Below the pieces are notes generated by a model. That model saw only the letters and a list, made by a program, of their open reading frames with translations. It ran no database searches and had not been told where the DNA came from. Both the position numbers and the translations under genes were made by a program. A stretch of DNA of 41,626 bases from a virus: IMG/VR virus record IMGVR_UViG_3300032163_000037, positions 1 through 41,626 of that record. The stretch is one strand, 5' to 3'. Below are positions 1 to 7,425 of this stretch, one piece after another. Position 1 is the stretch's first letter; the number at the start of each line of letters is the position of its first letter.

Positions 1-154
1 CAGCTGCACCTGCTACCTGTGTAACTGGTTCACCTGGTTGGATTCTTGTCTTAGCACCGTCAGCTCCTGTTGAGTTGGCCGCTACATAATATTTAAGGGA
101 ACCACCAAATTTTGAATTTGATGTCTCAAATGGGGTAATATTTCCTATTGCCAT
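1..154 (-). CDS. Decoration-like head protein, 5' part (second copy of 41052-41558)
   Basis: This is the first 51 codons of the head protein whose complete copy lies at 41052-41558. It starts with ATG at 154 and runs off the window at base 1 only because the circle was opened here. The N-terminus MAIGNITPFETSNSKFGGSL is identical in both copies. It is not a separate gene. Confidence 0.9.
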   Translation of the reverse strand, partial: MAIGNITPFETSNSKFGGSLKYYVAANSTGADGAKTRIQPGEPVTQVAGAA

Positions 155-222
155 ATTTTTATTAAAATTAAACTATTAAATGTGGGATAGATTATTTCTT
201 TAATAGAAGATTTTGTCTTGCT
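1..222. repeat. Terminal redundancy, copy 1 (circle closure)
   Basis: These 222 bases are the same as the last 222 of the window (41405-41626) except for one base: A at 95 against G at 41499. The repeat cuts through a head gene and carries no packaging-site feature, so it is best read as assembly overlap of a circular or circularly permuted genome of about 41,404 bp. The mismatch is synonymous (Leu CTT or CTC on the minus strand), which suggests two co-existing variants rather than random error. Confidence 0.93.
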
Positions 223-716
223 TTCTCTATAAACTTTTCTGGGTCTGCATGAAGACGAGTTGCCTTCGCTTTTAGAGCCATAATCTGTTCAGGAGAGAAA
301 ACATTATCTTTCACTTCTACACTAGAACCACCTTCACCACCTATTGAACCTCCAGGGCGATTTTTGAGAGCTAACCTCAGTTCAGAGATAGTCTTTTGGG
401 CTTTTCGGAATTCATCCTCCTTGGCCTTTGTCTCAAGAGTAATTTCTCTTTCAATTAAAGCTGTCTTGACTTTATCCTCGATGAGAGCCTGAATGTCCCC
501 ACCGTTTTCCCCTAAGAATTCACTGTCTGCTGGTAACTTGCCTAATCTCTTGAGGGCGACATTTTTATAGTTGTCTCTCTCCTCTTCCAATTTAGCAATT
601 CTCGCATCTCGTTCTGCGATTATGTCAGTTTCGATAACTGGCTCAATCACAACCTTGGCTGCTTCGATTGCTGCTTTCGCTGCAACCTCTGCTGCAATCT
701 TTTCTGCTTCGTTCAT
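192..716 (-). CDS. Scaffold-like capsid assembly protein
   Basis: This 174-residue protein is mostly charged helix. An Ala/Glu/Lys-rich N-terminus (1-50) leads into long coiled-coil stretches (about 35-115), then a Gly-rich hinge (about 119-130) and a basic C-terminal helix ending in LLLKK. Helical body, flexible linker and basic tail is the usual plan of phage scaffolding proteins, whose tail binds the coat protein during procapsid assembly. The position fits too: on the circle it is transcribed just before the decoration-like protein (41558) and the major capsid protein (40959), the order usual in tailed phages. It is the first gene after a strong minus-strand promoter with a structured leader. 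No protease domain is visible. The role is inferred from composition and position, as scaffolds share little sequence. Confidence 0.6.
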   Translation of the reverse strand: MNEAEKIAAEVAAKAAIEAAKVVIEPVIETDIIAERDARIAKLEEERDNYKNVALKRLGKLPADSEFLGENGGDIQALIEDKVKTALIEREITLETKAKEDEFRKAQKTISELRLALKNRPGGSIGGEGGSSVEVKDNVFSPEQIMALKAKATRLHADPEKFIEKARQNLLLKK

Positions 717-896
717 GTTTTAATTCGCTTTGTTACTTAAAAAAGTTACAGGTTGCGAACCCCTTATTATTTTTAATTCCTTTCAGCTTTCGGCTGTGGT
801 TGGAACACCAATCCTTATTGGGGACTTGGTGTAGCCACCCTATCACTGGTCTCTGGGGGAAACAATTAACAGAGTAACTACACTAAATCACTAATC
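717..896 (-). promoter_or_regulatory. Structured 5' leader of the capsid operon
   Basis: About 180 nt separate the expected transcription start (near 896) from the scaffold ATG at 716, an exception in a phage where many leaders are almost absent. On the minus strand the leader can fold, for example ACCAA with TTGGT enclosing TCC with GGA around 805-835. It contains no convincing ORF. A translational control or mRNA-stabilising element for the most abundant virion proteins is the likely role; no known riboswitch class is recognised. Confidence 0.45.
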
Positions 897-902
897 TTTT
901 AG

Positions 903-931
903 ATTATAACACAAATTGTAATATTTGTCAA
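903..931 (-). promoter_or_regulatory. Sigma-70 promoter for the scaffold-capsid genes
   Basis: Read on the minus strand it is TTGACA (926-931), a 17-bp spacer, then TATAAT (903-908) preceded by TGT, an extended -10. Both hexamers match consensus. It starts transcription near 896 toward scaffold, decoration and capsid. Confidence 0.85.
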
Positions 932-935
932 ATGT

Positions 936-1229
936 CTACTTAGATAACTTGACTAGGAGATTGTCTAAAACAAACTGCCAGTGATAAAGCATTTTTGCTG
1001 ATAATACATGCTCATCAAGGGTTGACTGTTTTAGGGCCATATTAGCTGATTCATTTATTATCGTAGAACGAAGAATCTCATATAATTGAGATGTAGCAAA
1101 ATATTTAGCTTGCTCTTTAAGAAGAGCCTTCATTTCAGGAGAAACCTTTTCACCACCAATATAAAAATCTCCCTTGTATTCTAAGAAGACCTTCTTTTCA
1201 AGGCTATTGAAGTTCACCCGTTCTGCCAT
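936..1229 (-). CDS. Small helical protein of the head gene cluster
   Basis: This 97-residue protein has no family I recognise. It is helical with alternating charged and hydrophobic runs and no cysteines, signal peptide or membrane segment. Its ATG lies 26 bases inside the 3' end of the preceding gene (1204-1434), so it is probably translated by coupling. It is the last gene of the run 2411-936 between portal and scaffold, where phages often keep head-assembly or connector-associated genes. It ends a few bases before the scaffold-operon promoter, so it closes that transcription unit. A structural or assembly role is inferred from position only. Confidence 0.7.
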   Translation of the reverse strand: MAERVNFNSLEKKVFLEYKGDFYIGGEKVSPEMKALLKEQAKYFATSQLYEILRSTIINESANMALKQSTLDEHVLSAKMLYHWQFVLDNLLVKLSK

Positions 1230-1434
1230 TGTTGTATTTATTTAAAAATTCATCTTCAGGTTTGACTTCATCTGTTCGGGCGAGAGTATAGAGCGGTTCA
1301 GCTGTCATTATTGAGGCTTTAACTTGCCCACCACTCATTTCAATAAGAGTTTCTAACATTCCTTTCAAATAGGAAATATTTGGTGTTGGCGTATTTAATT
1401 CATCTAAACACTTTGTAAGAATTTTAATATTCAT
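1204..1434 (-). CDS. Small protein of the head gene cluster
   Basis: This 76-residue protein has no recognised family. The first half is a Leu/Lys-rich helix and the second half is polar and ends in NNGRTGELQ. The start ATG (1432-1434) shares a base with the stop of the upstream gene, and its own end overlaps the next gene by 26 bases, so the four small genes 2283-936 are translationally linked. Nothing indicates an enzyme. A small virion or assembly factor is plausible. Confidence 0.65.
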   Translation of the reverse strand: MNIKILTKCLDELNTPTPNISYLKGMLETLIEMSGGQVKASIMTAEPLYTLARTDEVKPEDEFLNKYNNGRTGELQ

Positions 1435-1859
1435 TAGTCAGTTACAAGTTCTGTTACTTTTAAATCAGACATAGGTCCCTTGAGGAATTTATGCATTCCA
1501 AATTGTCCAAATACTTGAGCAAGCCTATCGAGAGTTTCAGAAGCTTCTTCTGCTGATTCATCTTTAAGTAAACCAATAAGTTCATTCATTGCATCTGTAA
1601 TCTTTCCCTGTTCTTGACCTGATAAGTCAATAACAATATCAGCCATCTTAATTTGTTTAAGTTTCTTTTCAATTTCCAAATCAATAAATCCAGCCAAAGC
1701 ATTAATGGCTGTCTGGGCATCATAGATAGTATCAACTTTCTCTAGGGTTGGATAAATCATTCTTACAACTTCTTTAAGGTGAACAACCTTTTGTTTTTGT
1801 TCCATCTCTTTAACAATATCTTCTTTACTTAAATTTTTTCTTTGAGGTTTTTTATTCAT
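1434..1859 (-). CDS. Coiled-coil protein of the head gene cluster
   Basis: This 141-residue protein is strongly helical. A Lys/Glu-rich N-terminus (1-30) precedes long amphipathic helices, including a segment rich in Asp and Glu near residues 100-115. There is no known motif. It overlaps the neighbouring genes at both ends (start 1859 lies inside the gene ending at 1852). The layout between portal and scaffold suggests a virion-assembly protein such as a chaperone or connector component, but nothing in the sequence proves this. Confidence 0.68.
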   Translation of the reverse strand: MNKKPQRKNLSKEDIVKEMEQKQKVVHLKEVVRMIYPTLEKVDTIYDAQTAINALAGFIDLEIEKKLKQIKMADIVIDLSGQEQGKITDAMNELIGLLKDESAEEASETLDRLAQVFGQFGMHKFLKGPMSDLKVTELVTD

Positions 1860-2283
1860 TGATTATATTTTGATTAGATATTAATGTTGGACAAATCTTT
1901 TTATGTTTTACTCCCTTGCTATCACATTGACTACAAAATGGTTTTATTGCATTTGGGGAATCAATTATTCTTTCTGGAATTTGAATTGGAACTTCTGCTA
2001 TTGATACATTAGATTTAATTTCAAACAATGGAGGGTGAAGTTCAAACTTAGCTTTTGATATTGATACTTTCCATAGATGGTTAAAGTCTCCATCTGAACC
2101 AACATAATCAATCATCTTCTGTTGTGTGATTCCGCGAAGGTCATCATTTGTATATCCATCAGATACAACAGTGTTATCTCTGATTTCTGATATTCCCGTT
2201 CTCTGCAAATTAAAAACTTTTGCTAAATGCTCACGAATGTCTTTAGGATATTCAATCCAATGTTGCTGAAATATGCGTTCCAT
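1852..2283 (-). CDS. Protein with C-terminal cysteine cluster downstream of portal
   Basis: This 143-residue protein begins MERIFQQHWIEYPKDIREHL. Its C-terminal third contains CSQC followed about 10 residues later by HKKIC, a likely metal-binding knuckle. The middle is beta-rich and contains SKAKFELHPPLFEIKS, which resembles short phage structural proteins rather than an enzyme. It starts two bases after the stop of the small basic gene 2286-2411 and overlaps the next gene by eight bases. The function is unknown; a minor head or connector protein is inferred from its position after the portal. Confidence 0.65.
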   Translation of the reverse strand: MERIFQQHWIEYPKDIREHLAKVFNLQRTGISEIRDNTVVSDGYTNDDLRGITQQKMIDYVGSDGDFNHLWKVSISKAKFELHPPLFEIKSNVSIAEVPIQIPERIIDSPNAIKPFCSQCDSKGVKHKKICPTLISNQNIINE

Positions 2284-2285
2284 AA

Positions 2286-2411
2286 TTATTTTGCCTTCTT
2301 AACTTTGGCTGGCAACTTCTTAAAGTTCTTTGTATGCGAAGCAAACTCCTTAGCGAGTTTGGGCATCTTTGCGAACATGTAATGTTGTTGAGCCTTTGAT
2401 TTGAAGGGCAT
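2286..2411 (-). CDS. Small basic protein MPFKSKAQQ-type (41 aa)
   Basis: The 41 residues begin MPFKSKAQQHYMFAKMPKLA and end in a Lys-rich tail. Short basic proteins with the MPFKS-AQ-x-YMFAK start are common beside packaging and head genes of tailed phages and have no assigned function. It follows a clear promoter (2459-2487) whose leader is about 40 nt, and the portal gene lies just beyond that. The gene is below the usual length cut-off, but codon pattern, the recurring N-terminus and tight fit with the gene at 2283 support it. A nucleic-acid or head-interior protein is possible given its charge. Confidence 0.72.
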   Translation of the reverse strand: MPFKSKAQQHYMFAKMPKLAKEFASHTKNFKKLPAKVKKAK

Positions 2412-2458
2412 GTTATTTATAGGAGGTAATCCCCCAGATGATTATTATTAATACTTGT

Positions 2459-2487
2459 ATTGTAACACAGATTTTAATTAAAGTCAA
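2459..2487 (-). promoter_or_regulatory. Promoter for the small head-cluster genes
   Basis: On the minus strand it is TTGACT (2482-2487), a 17-bp spacer, then TACAAT (2459-2464) preceded by TGT. It overlaps the extreme 3' end of the portal gene and gives the genes at 2411-936 their own start. Confidence 0.75.
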
Positions 2488-2488
2488 G

Positions 2489-4528
2489 CTATTGAGGAAG
2501 CTTAGATGCTCTTCCAGCAGAAGGAGAAGAAGGTTTAGCAGCAGAAGGAGTTCCAGGTTGTCCATTGGCTGCTGTTTGTCCAGTGGCTTCGGGGCCAGCA
2601 CCACCAGCAGGAGCTGGGGCTTGTTTCTTTATGTAGTCTCCAGCATTTCTTTCTGTCTTTGGATTAGATGCCATGAGAAGGTCTTTAAAGATTTTCTCCT
2701 GGTCCGCAACAGGTGAGGCAACAGCACGGTCGTAGGTTTCCAAATCAAATGCTCTTGTCAATTCAGCTGAACGTGGATTCAACACATCTGCATCAACTGC
2801 GAACTTAAACTTGTGTTCTCTAAATAGTGTAGGATTAACTTTCCAAAGTGTTGTGTTAGATTTCAAACCTCCCTGAGCTTTCAATAACATCCAACTCATT
2901 TCCAATTTCTCATCATCTGTCATTGTATCTGGCATATTGGCATCAAATGAAATCTTATTCTGTTTTCCAGTCTTACCTGGTTCTTTTGCGTAAAATGTTT
3001 TATAGAGTAATCCTCCATCACCTGTAACCTTCTCAGCATCTGGCATGGTCATGTATTGGAGAATATCTGAAAGAAGGAGTTTACCATAGGGGATAACATG
3101 GGCATAGGTAAAAAATTTAATTGAGAGACCAAGAACAGTTGTAGCGTTTTGTTCGATTCTTGAAATCTCATAAGCTGTAGAAGCTGGACCAGCACCTGCT
3201 TGTCCTTGCTGTATAGCATCTTGGGAACTTTCATGGAGAGATTGTTCAATCTTCTCAAGAGTATTCATGGCTGTATTCAATGAGGCGGCATCAGCTGTTC
3301 TCAAAGCATTGATTTGAACATCTTTATCTGAGAAAGCTAAGTTCAAACCTGGAACAATAACATCTGTTCCCATTTTATCTGAACCAGTAGTAATTGTAGG
3401 TGGGAAAAGATTAAGCTTAGTACCATCGGCAATCATTTGATAGAATTCATTTGCTAGACGGGCATCAGACTGTAGAGAGAACACAAGAGATTTACCTGCA
3501 ATAGTTCTTTCATTGATTGGTAAGTAGTAGAAACAATCCCATGGGTATTGGTGGTCAGCTCTTGGATTCTGGGCATAAGGTTTAGAAATCATAATTCCAT
3601 TAACCATAACCTCTTTAGAATCTGTAGACTTTCTCCATCGGATGACCTCCTCAACTTCCTCACCCCTCATGTGTGGGTCATAGACTTGATAGAAACCTCT
3701 ATTGGCATCATCCATAGTAACAACAATTCCTGGCTTAACAAATTTCATGTTAGGGTATTCTGATTCTGGATATTTAGCTTTAGCTCTGTCGTGAGAGATT
3801 ATTCTGCGGAGAATTATAAAATCTTGTTTCTGACAATCTCTTTCGTAGAAGTTCGCAAAGTAAACTTGGTCGCAAGAAATAGGAGTATGTTTGAAGCCAC
3901 TTTCTTCTTCATCTAAAATTTTCTTATATTTAGGAGTACCCTCTGAATCTTCACCATCTCTAACATTTCTATAAGTTTCAACATATTCTGTTAAGCCCCA
4001 TGAGATTGGAGAATAGAGGGCTGATATATTTCTGAATAAAGCAACGTAGGGATAGTTAGCTTGTTCTCTGGCCCAGTCAACAAGATAGGACATAATCTTA
4101 GCTGAATCTTCTTGCTCATCATCTGATTGATTGTAAGCAAATATTTTAGGAACAAGTTGTCTTGCTGTTTGATGGGCTGCAATTGAGACAGCAGAATTTC
4201 TAATGATAGGTCTCATGGCTTGAGATTGCCATCCACCTAATCTATCTTCCATCATTGGATTACCATCATTCTCTTGATAGGTATTAAAAGCTAACATGTC
4301 AACAATAAATCTCTGATAAAGAGACATATCATTAAATTCAGGTCTTGGGAGATGCATAGTCTGCCAACCAAGCCTATAGTCTTTTAGAAATTCAGTTAAA
4401 CATTCACGTTCTAAATCAGATGGTACATAGGCAGATAAAGAATCCTTTTTTGGATTAGGTTTTCGGACAGCAGCACTGTCTGCGATATAGCGACCATTCT
4501 TATCTAATTTATCCTGAATTATTGACAT
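2489..4528 (-). CDS. Portal protein
   Basis: At 679 residues it is in the size range of the large portal proteins of podoviruses. It lies directly after the large terminase, with seven bases between. The N-terminal part contains a helical clip/wing region with long acidic and aromatic stretches, and mid-protein segments such as GQAGAGPASTAYEISRIEQN match the usual portal stem region. The C-terminus is a low-complexity Ala/Pro/Gly/Ser tail of about 50 residues (AGGAGPEATGQTAANGQ and following), probably disordered. The portal forms the dodecameric vertex for DNA entry and the adaptor docking site. The gene lacks a Shine-Dalgarno sequence; the ATG follows an AATAAATAAATC run. Confidence 0.85.
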   Translation of the reverse strand: MSIIQDKLDKNGRYIADSAAVRKPNPKKDSLSAYVPSDLERECLTEFLKDYRLGWQTMHLPRPEFNDMSLYQRFIVDMLAFNTYQENDGNPMMEDRLGGWQSQAMRPIIRNSAVSIAAHQTARQLVPKIFAYNQSDDEQEDSAKIMSYLVDWAREQANYPYVALFRNISALYSPISWGLTEYVETYRNVRDGEDSEGTPKYKKILDEEESGFKHTPISCDQVYFANFYERDCQKQDFIILRRIISHDRAKAKYPESEYPNMKFVKPGIVVTMDDANRGFYQVYDPHMRGEEVEEVIRWRKSTDSKEVMVNGIMISKPYAQNPRADHQYPWDCFYYLPINERTIAGKSLVFSLQSDARLANEFYQMIADGTKLNLFPPTITTGSDKMGTDVIVPGLNLAFSDKDVQINALRTADAASLNTAMNTLEKIEQSLHESSQDAIQQGQAGAGPASTAYEISRIEQNATTVLGLSIKFFTYAHVIPYGKLLLSDILQYMTMPDAEKVTGDGGLLYKTFYAKEPGKTGKQNKISFDANMPDTMTDDEKLEMSWMLLKAQGGLKSNTTLWKVNPTLFREHKFKFAVDADVLNPRSAELTRAFDLETYDRAVASPVADQEKIFKDLLMASNPKTERNAGDYIKKQAPAPAGGAGPEATGQTAANGQPGTPSAAKPSSPSAGRASKLPQ

Positions 4529-4535
4529 GATTTAT

Positions 4536-5816
4536 TTATTGAAACTTAGTATTAATTTTTGGTTTAAATCCCAGTTGTGAAGAGTAATGTATTTTGGGTT
4601 TATCAGATTCTTGATTATCCATATCGGTCATGATTACATAACGGATTGCATCCATTGCATCATCGTTTTCCTTTAGTGGATTTTCATCAGCAATCTTTCC
4701 CTTATCGTCAGGATAAGAATATGTTTCAAATTCCTGAATAACATTTATGCAATGACTTAAAACTTTCAATCTTCCTTGCTTTAACATTTCCTGAACTTTA
4801 GAAATTCCAGAAATGACGGAGCCTCTACCCTTATTAACTTCTCTGATATTGACACCTGCCTTACGCAAGCTTGCAATACCAGATGCATTTTCTGGGTCTG
4901 GATAAACCTTATTATAACACAGAGAGACTACTTTGTCAACTATCTCAGATTCTGTCTTTCCAGTCTGAAAGAACTCATCTGTAATCCAATAATTACCATC
5001 GTAATCCTTTTTGATTGTTATAACAGCACAGGGGTGAGTATGGCCCCAGTCCACACCTCCAAGTTTGTATAGGGTTTCGAAATCTGCTGGAAGCTCATCA
5101 ATGACATGTATGTCTCTGCTGAAATCCTTATAGACTAATCCTTCTCTCTTCTTAAACTCTCCCAATATTTCCTGAGCATACCTATCATCAGTCATTTCCT
5201 CCTTCATCTTTACAATTTCTTCGGGTGGAAGGTGGGGATTGTCATGAGATGTAAAATGGAAATATTTGTAGTCTGGGTCTGTTCCATCTTTTAATGTTAA
5301 ATCATAGAAATGATTAAAACCATTGGGAGTAGAGATAAATGTTGCCCCTCCCTTCAAGTCAATGAGGGTTGGTCGGAGAATTTCTTCCCATCCGAACATG
5401 AAATTCTTATACTTAGAGACCTCATCAAGAAAGATATGATTATTCTTAACACCGACCCCCTTTCCTCTTTCCTGCACAGCTTCCCAGCCATATAGAACAA
5501 TCAGAGATGTTCCGCCAAATCTATTACGGATATTTAATTCAAGGCGAGATTCATTTGGCTCACCTATAATTAAAGGCCCACAAATATCCTTCAATGCTTT
5601 CCACATAATGTCTCTGGCATCATCTCTTGTTGGAGCATAGTAAGGAACTCTAGCATTCTCATTTGATACCGCTATGGCAAACATTTCCCAAGCAACTAAT
5701 GTAGACTTCCCCCACCTACGGCCAGCGTTGATGACTCTAAACCTGTGTGTGTCTTTTGCCACGACCCTTTGGGTATCGTGTAGATTAAATGGTTTTTTTT
5801 CTTGTATAGTATCCAC
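4536..5816 (-). CDS. terL: Terminase large subunit
   Basis: This 426-residue protein is the packaging motor ATPase and headful or cos nuclease. Walker A is AGRRWGKST (31-39) and Walker B is HIFLDE (D131, E132). The RNase H-like nuclease domain starts at GGVDWGHTHP (D256) and ends with the acidic motif DDAMDAIRY (386-394). All key motifs are intact. The longest frame starts with GTG at 5816, six bases after the stop of the 28-residue gene upstream; no ATG lies at a better position, so GTG is accepted. It acts with TerS (6034-6525) and docks on the portal (2489-4528), the canonical order. Confidence 0.96.
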   Translation of the reverse strand: MDTIQEKKPFNLHDTQRVVAKDTHRFRVINAGRRWGKSTLVAWEMFAIAVSNENARVPYYAPTRDDARDIMWKALKDICGPLIIGEPNESRLELNIRNRFGGTSLIVLYGWEAVQERGKGVGVKNNHIFLDEVSKYKNFMFGWEEILRPTLIDLKGGATFISTPNGFNHFYDLTLKDGTDPDYKYFHFTSHDNPHLPPEEIVKMKEEMTDDRYAQEILGEFKKREGLVYKDFSRDIHVIDELPADFETLYKLGGVDWGHTHPCAVITIKKDYDGNYWITDEFFQTGKTESEIVDKVVSLCYNKVYPDPENASGIASLRKAGVNIREVNKGRGSVISGISKVQEMLKQGRLKVLSHCINVIQEFETYSYPDDKGKIADENPLKENDDAMDAIRYVIMTDMDNQESDKPKIHYSSQLGFKPKINTKFQ

Positions 5817-5821
5817 CCAGA

Positions 5822-5908
5822 TTATCTCTTACCGTATTTTTTAAGGTTTGAGTTAGTTACTTGTTTCTTACCTTTCTTTTTGGCCTTGACTAAAGTCTTG
5901 ACAGCCAT
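5822..5908 (-). CDS. Tiny Lys-rich protein between terminase genes (28 aa)
   Basis: The 28 codons read MAVKTLVKAKKKGKKQVTNS and a short basic end, with ten or more lysines. The ATG follows AAAATAAT, the start context used throughout this genome, and it fits between its neighbours without gaps. No homologue is recognised. A DNA-binding role would fit the charge, but at this length the call rests mainly on spacing and context. Confidence 0.5.
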   Translation of the reverse strand: MAVKTLVKAKKKGKKQVTNSNLKKYGKR

Positions 5909-5909
5909 A

Positions 5910-6032
5910 TTATTTTTCTGAAACTTCCTCAACAGATGATTGAGATTCTGTTCCTTCTTCACGCAACATTTCGTTAGTGATAGGTACGATTCCGTCTGTA
6001 TCTGCTTGAACTAAATTTTTTACTCCTGACAT
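5910..6032 (-). CDS. Small acidic protein between terminase genes (40 aa)
   Basis: The 40 residues begin MSGVKNLVQADTDGIVPITN and end in an acidic Ser/Glu-rich tail. The start (6032) is one base after the TerS stop and the stop is one base before the next ATG, so coupled translation is likely. No motif or membrane segment is seen and the function is unknown. Confidence 0.55.
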   Translation of the reverse strand: MSGVKNLVQADTDGIVPITNEMLREEGTESQSSVEEVSEK

Positions 6033-6033
6033 T

Positions 6034-6525
6034 TTATTTATCTTCTTCGTTAGTTTCTAATGGTTCGACTTTCTCTTCTTTGTTTAGATTGTATTTCTCC
6101 AATAACTCTGCTGGCATAAATACAATTGGTGCCCCATCCTTTCCAGTAACTTCGCTCCTCTCTGAATATCCTTCATCCTTACCCTGTGTCTTAGCAATAA
6201 ACTTAGCTGTATCATTCTGGACACGGACTAAGTCAGCCTTTGGCTTTCCAGCCTCATCAGTAACATCCATTTCTAATGTTTTCTTTAAAACCTTCTCAGC
6301 CTTATTCAACATCTGGATTCTCCTTACCTTAGCTTTCCACCATCCAACATTAGTAATAATATCTGATGTCTGGTCTGTATACCCAGCGGCCATAGCTGAC
6401 CTCTTGGCATTGTTCCATGTTGGAGACTTTGGGTCTACATAATTCTTCCAAGCTTTAGCTTGTCTTAAATCAAATTTGTGTTCCTCATCTGAGGGATTAA
6501 ATTCTTCAATAGTTTCTTCATTCAT
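6034..6525 (-). CDS. terS: Terminase small subunit
   Basis: This 163-residue protein recognises phage DNA for packaging. Residues about 20-75 contain the helix-turn-helix-like pattern of terminase small subunits: a KAWKNYVDPKSPTWNNAKRS stretch, then SAMAAGYTDQTSD and a VGWWK helix. A coiled-coil oligomerisation helix follows, then a C-terminal segment with APIVFMPAELLEKYNL. A tail of this kind commonly contacts TerL. It is the first gene after a consensus promoter whose -10 ends only seven bases before the ATG, so the mRNA is nearly leaderless. It leads the operon TerS-TerL-portal. Confidence 0.88.
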   Translation of the reverse strand: MNEETIEEFNPSDEEHKFDLRQAKAWKNYVDPKSPTWNNAKRSAMAAGYTDQTSDIITNVGWWKAKVRRIQMLNKAEKVLKKTLEMDVTDEAGKPKADLVRVQNDTAKFIAKTQGKDEGYSERSEVTGKDGAPIVFMPAELLEKYNLNKEEKVEPLETNEEDK

Positions 6526-6532
6526 ACAAAGG

Positions 6533-6561
6533 ATTATAGCATAGATTTAATATATTGTCAA
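6533..6561 (-). promoter_or_regulatory. Consensus promoter for the terminase operon
   Basis: Minus-strand TTGACA (6556-6561), a 17-bp spacer, then TATAAT (6533-6538) preceded by TGC. The -10 is seven bases from the terS ATG, implying a leader of about one or two nucleotides. It is divergent from the plus-strand promoter at 6608-6636. Confidence 0.85.
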
Positions 6562-6607
6562 CTACGTTGTGCTGATTCTGATTACAGAATAACAGTCAAC
6601 TAATTAC

Positions 6608-6636
6608 TTGACTTCCAACTACATGTGTGCTATAAT
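6608..6636 (+). promoter_or_regulatory. Plus-strand promoter of an intergenic transcript
   Basis: TTGACT (6608-6613), a 17-bp spacer, and TATAAT (6631-6636) preceded by TGC. No ordinary gene follows; transcription would run about 210 nt to the terminator at 6827-6854. Confidence 0.78.
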
Positions 6637-6642
6637 AGTTCT

Positions 6643-6854
6643 AATTGAATGGCTGGAATCCCAGTACCATTTTGAATATTCTTTTCTCTAGGGGACTTTT
6701 CTTTTATTCTTTACTTAACCGTTCTTCGCCGCTTGGTTAGTTTTCGGTTCTTCTTTTCTTTAAGGTATTTAAATAACAACATAATCAAGGAGAAGACGCC
6801 ATGCTCAAAATAACATATCAGATATTAAAAAACCCCTATTTCTAGGGGCCTTTT
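6643..6854 (+). ncRNA. Candidate small RNA between a promoter and a terminator
   Basis: A promoter and an intrinsic terminator bracket this roughly 210-nt stretch, which has no normal gene. Hairpins are visible: CTGG-aatc-CCAG near 6653 and AACC with GGTT around 6719-6740. A CTAGGGG copy at 6688-6694 could compete with the terminator's 3' arm for the CCCCTA at 6833-6838, an attenuator-like choice. Near the end, AAGGAGA stands before a 14-codon ORF (ATG 6801, MLKITYQILKNPYF) whose stop is inside the terminator. That is one of the few strong Shine-Dalgarno sites in the window. It may be a regulatory RNA, a leader peptide or both. Confidence 0.55.
6827..6854. terminator. Bidirectional intrinsic terminator
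   Basis: The stem is CCCCTA (6833-6838) with TAGGGG (6843-6848) and a 4-base loop. On the minus strand it is followed by six T (A-run 6827-6832), and on the plus strand by CCTTTT. It ends the minus-strand gene 6869-7015 and the plus-strand transcript from 6643. Confidence 0.85.
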
Positions 6855-6868
6855 AATTATACCTTCTA

Positions 6869-7015
6869 TTATAGCTGGGAGACTGCTTGTCTCAATCCAA
6901 TCATACCTAGAGAAGAAATGACAATACTCATGTTACCTACATACAAGCCATAGATAACTCCTGCAAATGCAATAATGAACGTCTTGTAACCATTCATAAA
7001 TGATAATATTTTCAT
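6869..7015 (-). CDS. Small holin-like membrane protein (48 aa)
   Basis: The 48 residues begin MKILSFMNGYKTFIIAFAGV and continue with a second hydrophobic stretch (about 24-40, GLYVGNMSIVISSLGMIGL). Short proteins starting MK-LSF-NGYKT with one or two membrane helices are common in phages and often annotated as holin-like. It is transcribed on its own, from a consensus promoter only seven bases before the ATG to a terminator 14 bases after its stop. This differs from its operon neighbours and suggests independent timing. A holin or inner-membrane modifier is the likely role; biochemical function cannot be read from the sequence. Confidence 0.75.
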   Translation of the reverse strand: MKILSFMNGYKTFIIAFAGVIYGLYVGNMSIVISSLGMIGLRQAVSQL

Positions 7016-7021
7016 ACCCTA

Positions 7022-7050
7022 ATTATAACATACTTTGGCCTGATTTGCAA
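7022..7050 (-). promoter_or_regulatory. Promoter of the holin-like gene
   Basis: Minus-strand TTGCAA (7045-7050), a 17-bp spacer and TATAAT (7022-7027) preceded by TGT, seven bases from the ATG at 7015. The transcript is essentially leaderless. Confidence 0.8.
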
Positions 7051-7295
7051 GCATACATATCTACAACTATAAGTCAAATATATCTTTGTATTACATTCTA
7101 TTACAATTATTGTCAACTCCTGTGTATCAGTCTGCTAGTACATAGATTATATGGCGTGTAATACATTCTATTAAAAGAAATTGTGCTTACGGGGTGTGGA
7201 GTCCATGTACATCACACGGGACAAAAAAGGGGCTAAGCACCCACCCCCCATATCTTATATATTAAGCCACAATACAATAGAAAAGCATTCTCTTA

Positions 7296-7329
7296 ACAGT
7301 GTCGCACAATATACATTTTGCGACACTGT
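7296..7329. repeat. 11-bp perfect inverted repeat
   Basis: ACAGTGTCGCA (7296-7306) and its exact complement TGCGACACTGT (7319-7329) are separated by 12 AT-rich bases. The long arms with an AT-rich centre fit a dimeric protein's operator or a cruciform. There is no T-run, so it is not an intrinsic terminator. Confidence 0.85.
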
Positions 7330-7425
7330 ATCATAATCATCAATAGGCATAGGCTTTCATGCATTGTGTACTATGTTTCATATGCTACATTTCACAAGTT
7401 TCACGATACTTTGTCAAATATAAGC

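Noticed and set aside
1-222. Direct terminal repeats as packaged DNA ends
   Set aside because: Repeat lies inside coding sequence, carries a mismatch and has no promoter, pac or cos feature; assembly overlap is simpler.
2438-2716. Arg/Ser-rich plus-strand ORF opposite the portal C-terminus
   Set aside because: It mirrors the low-complexity Ala/Pro/Gly portal tail and starts in the opposite-strand promoter region.
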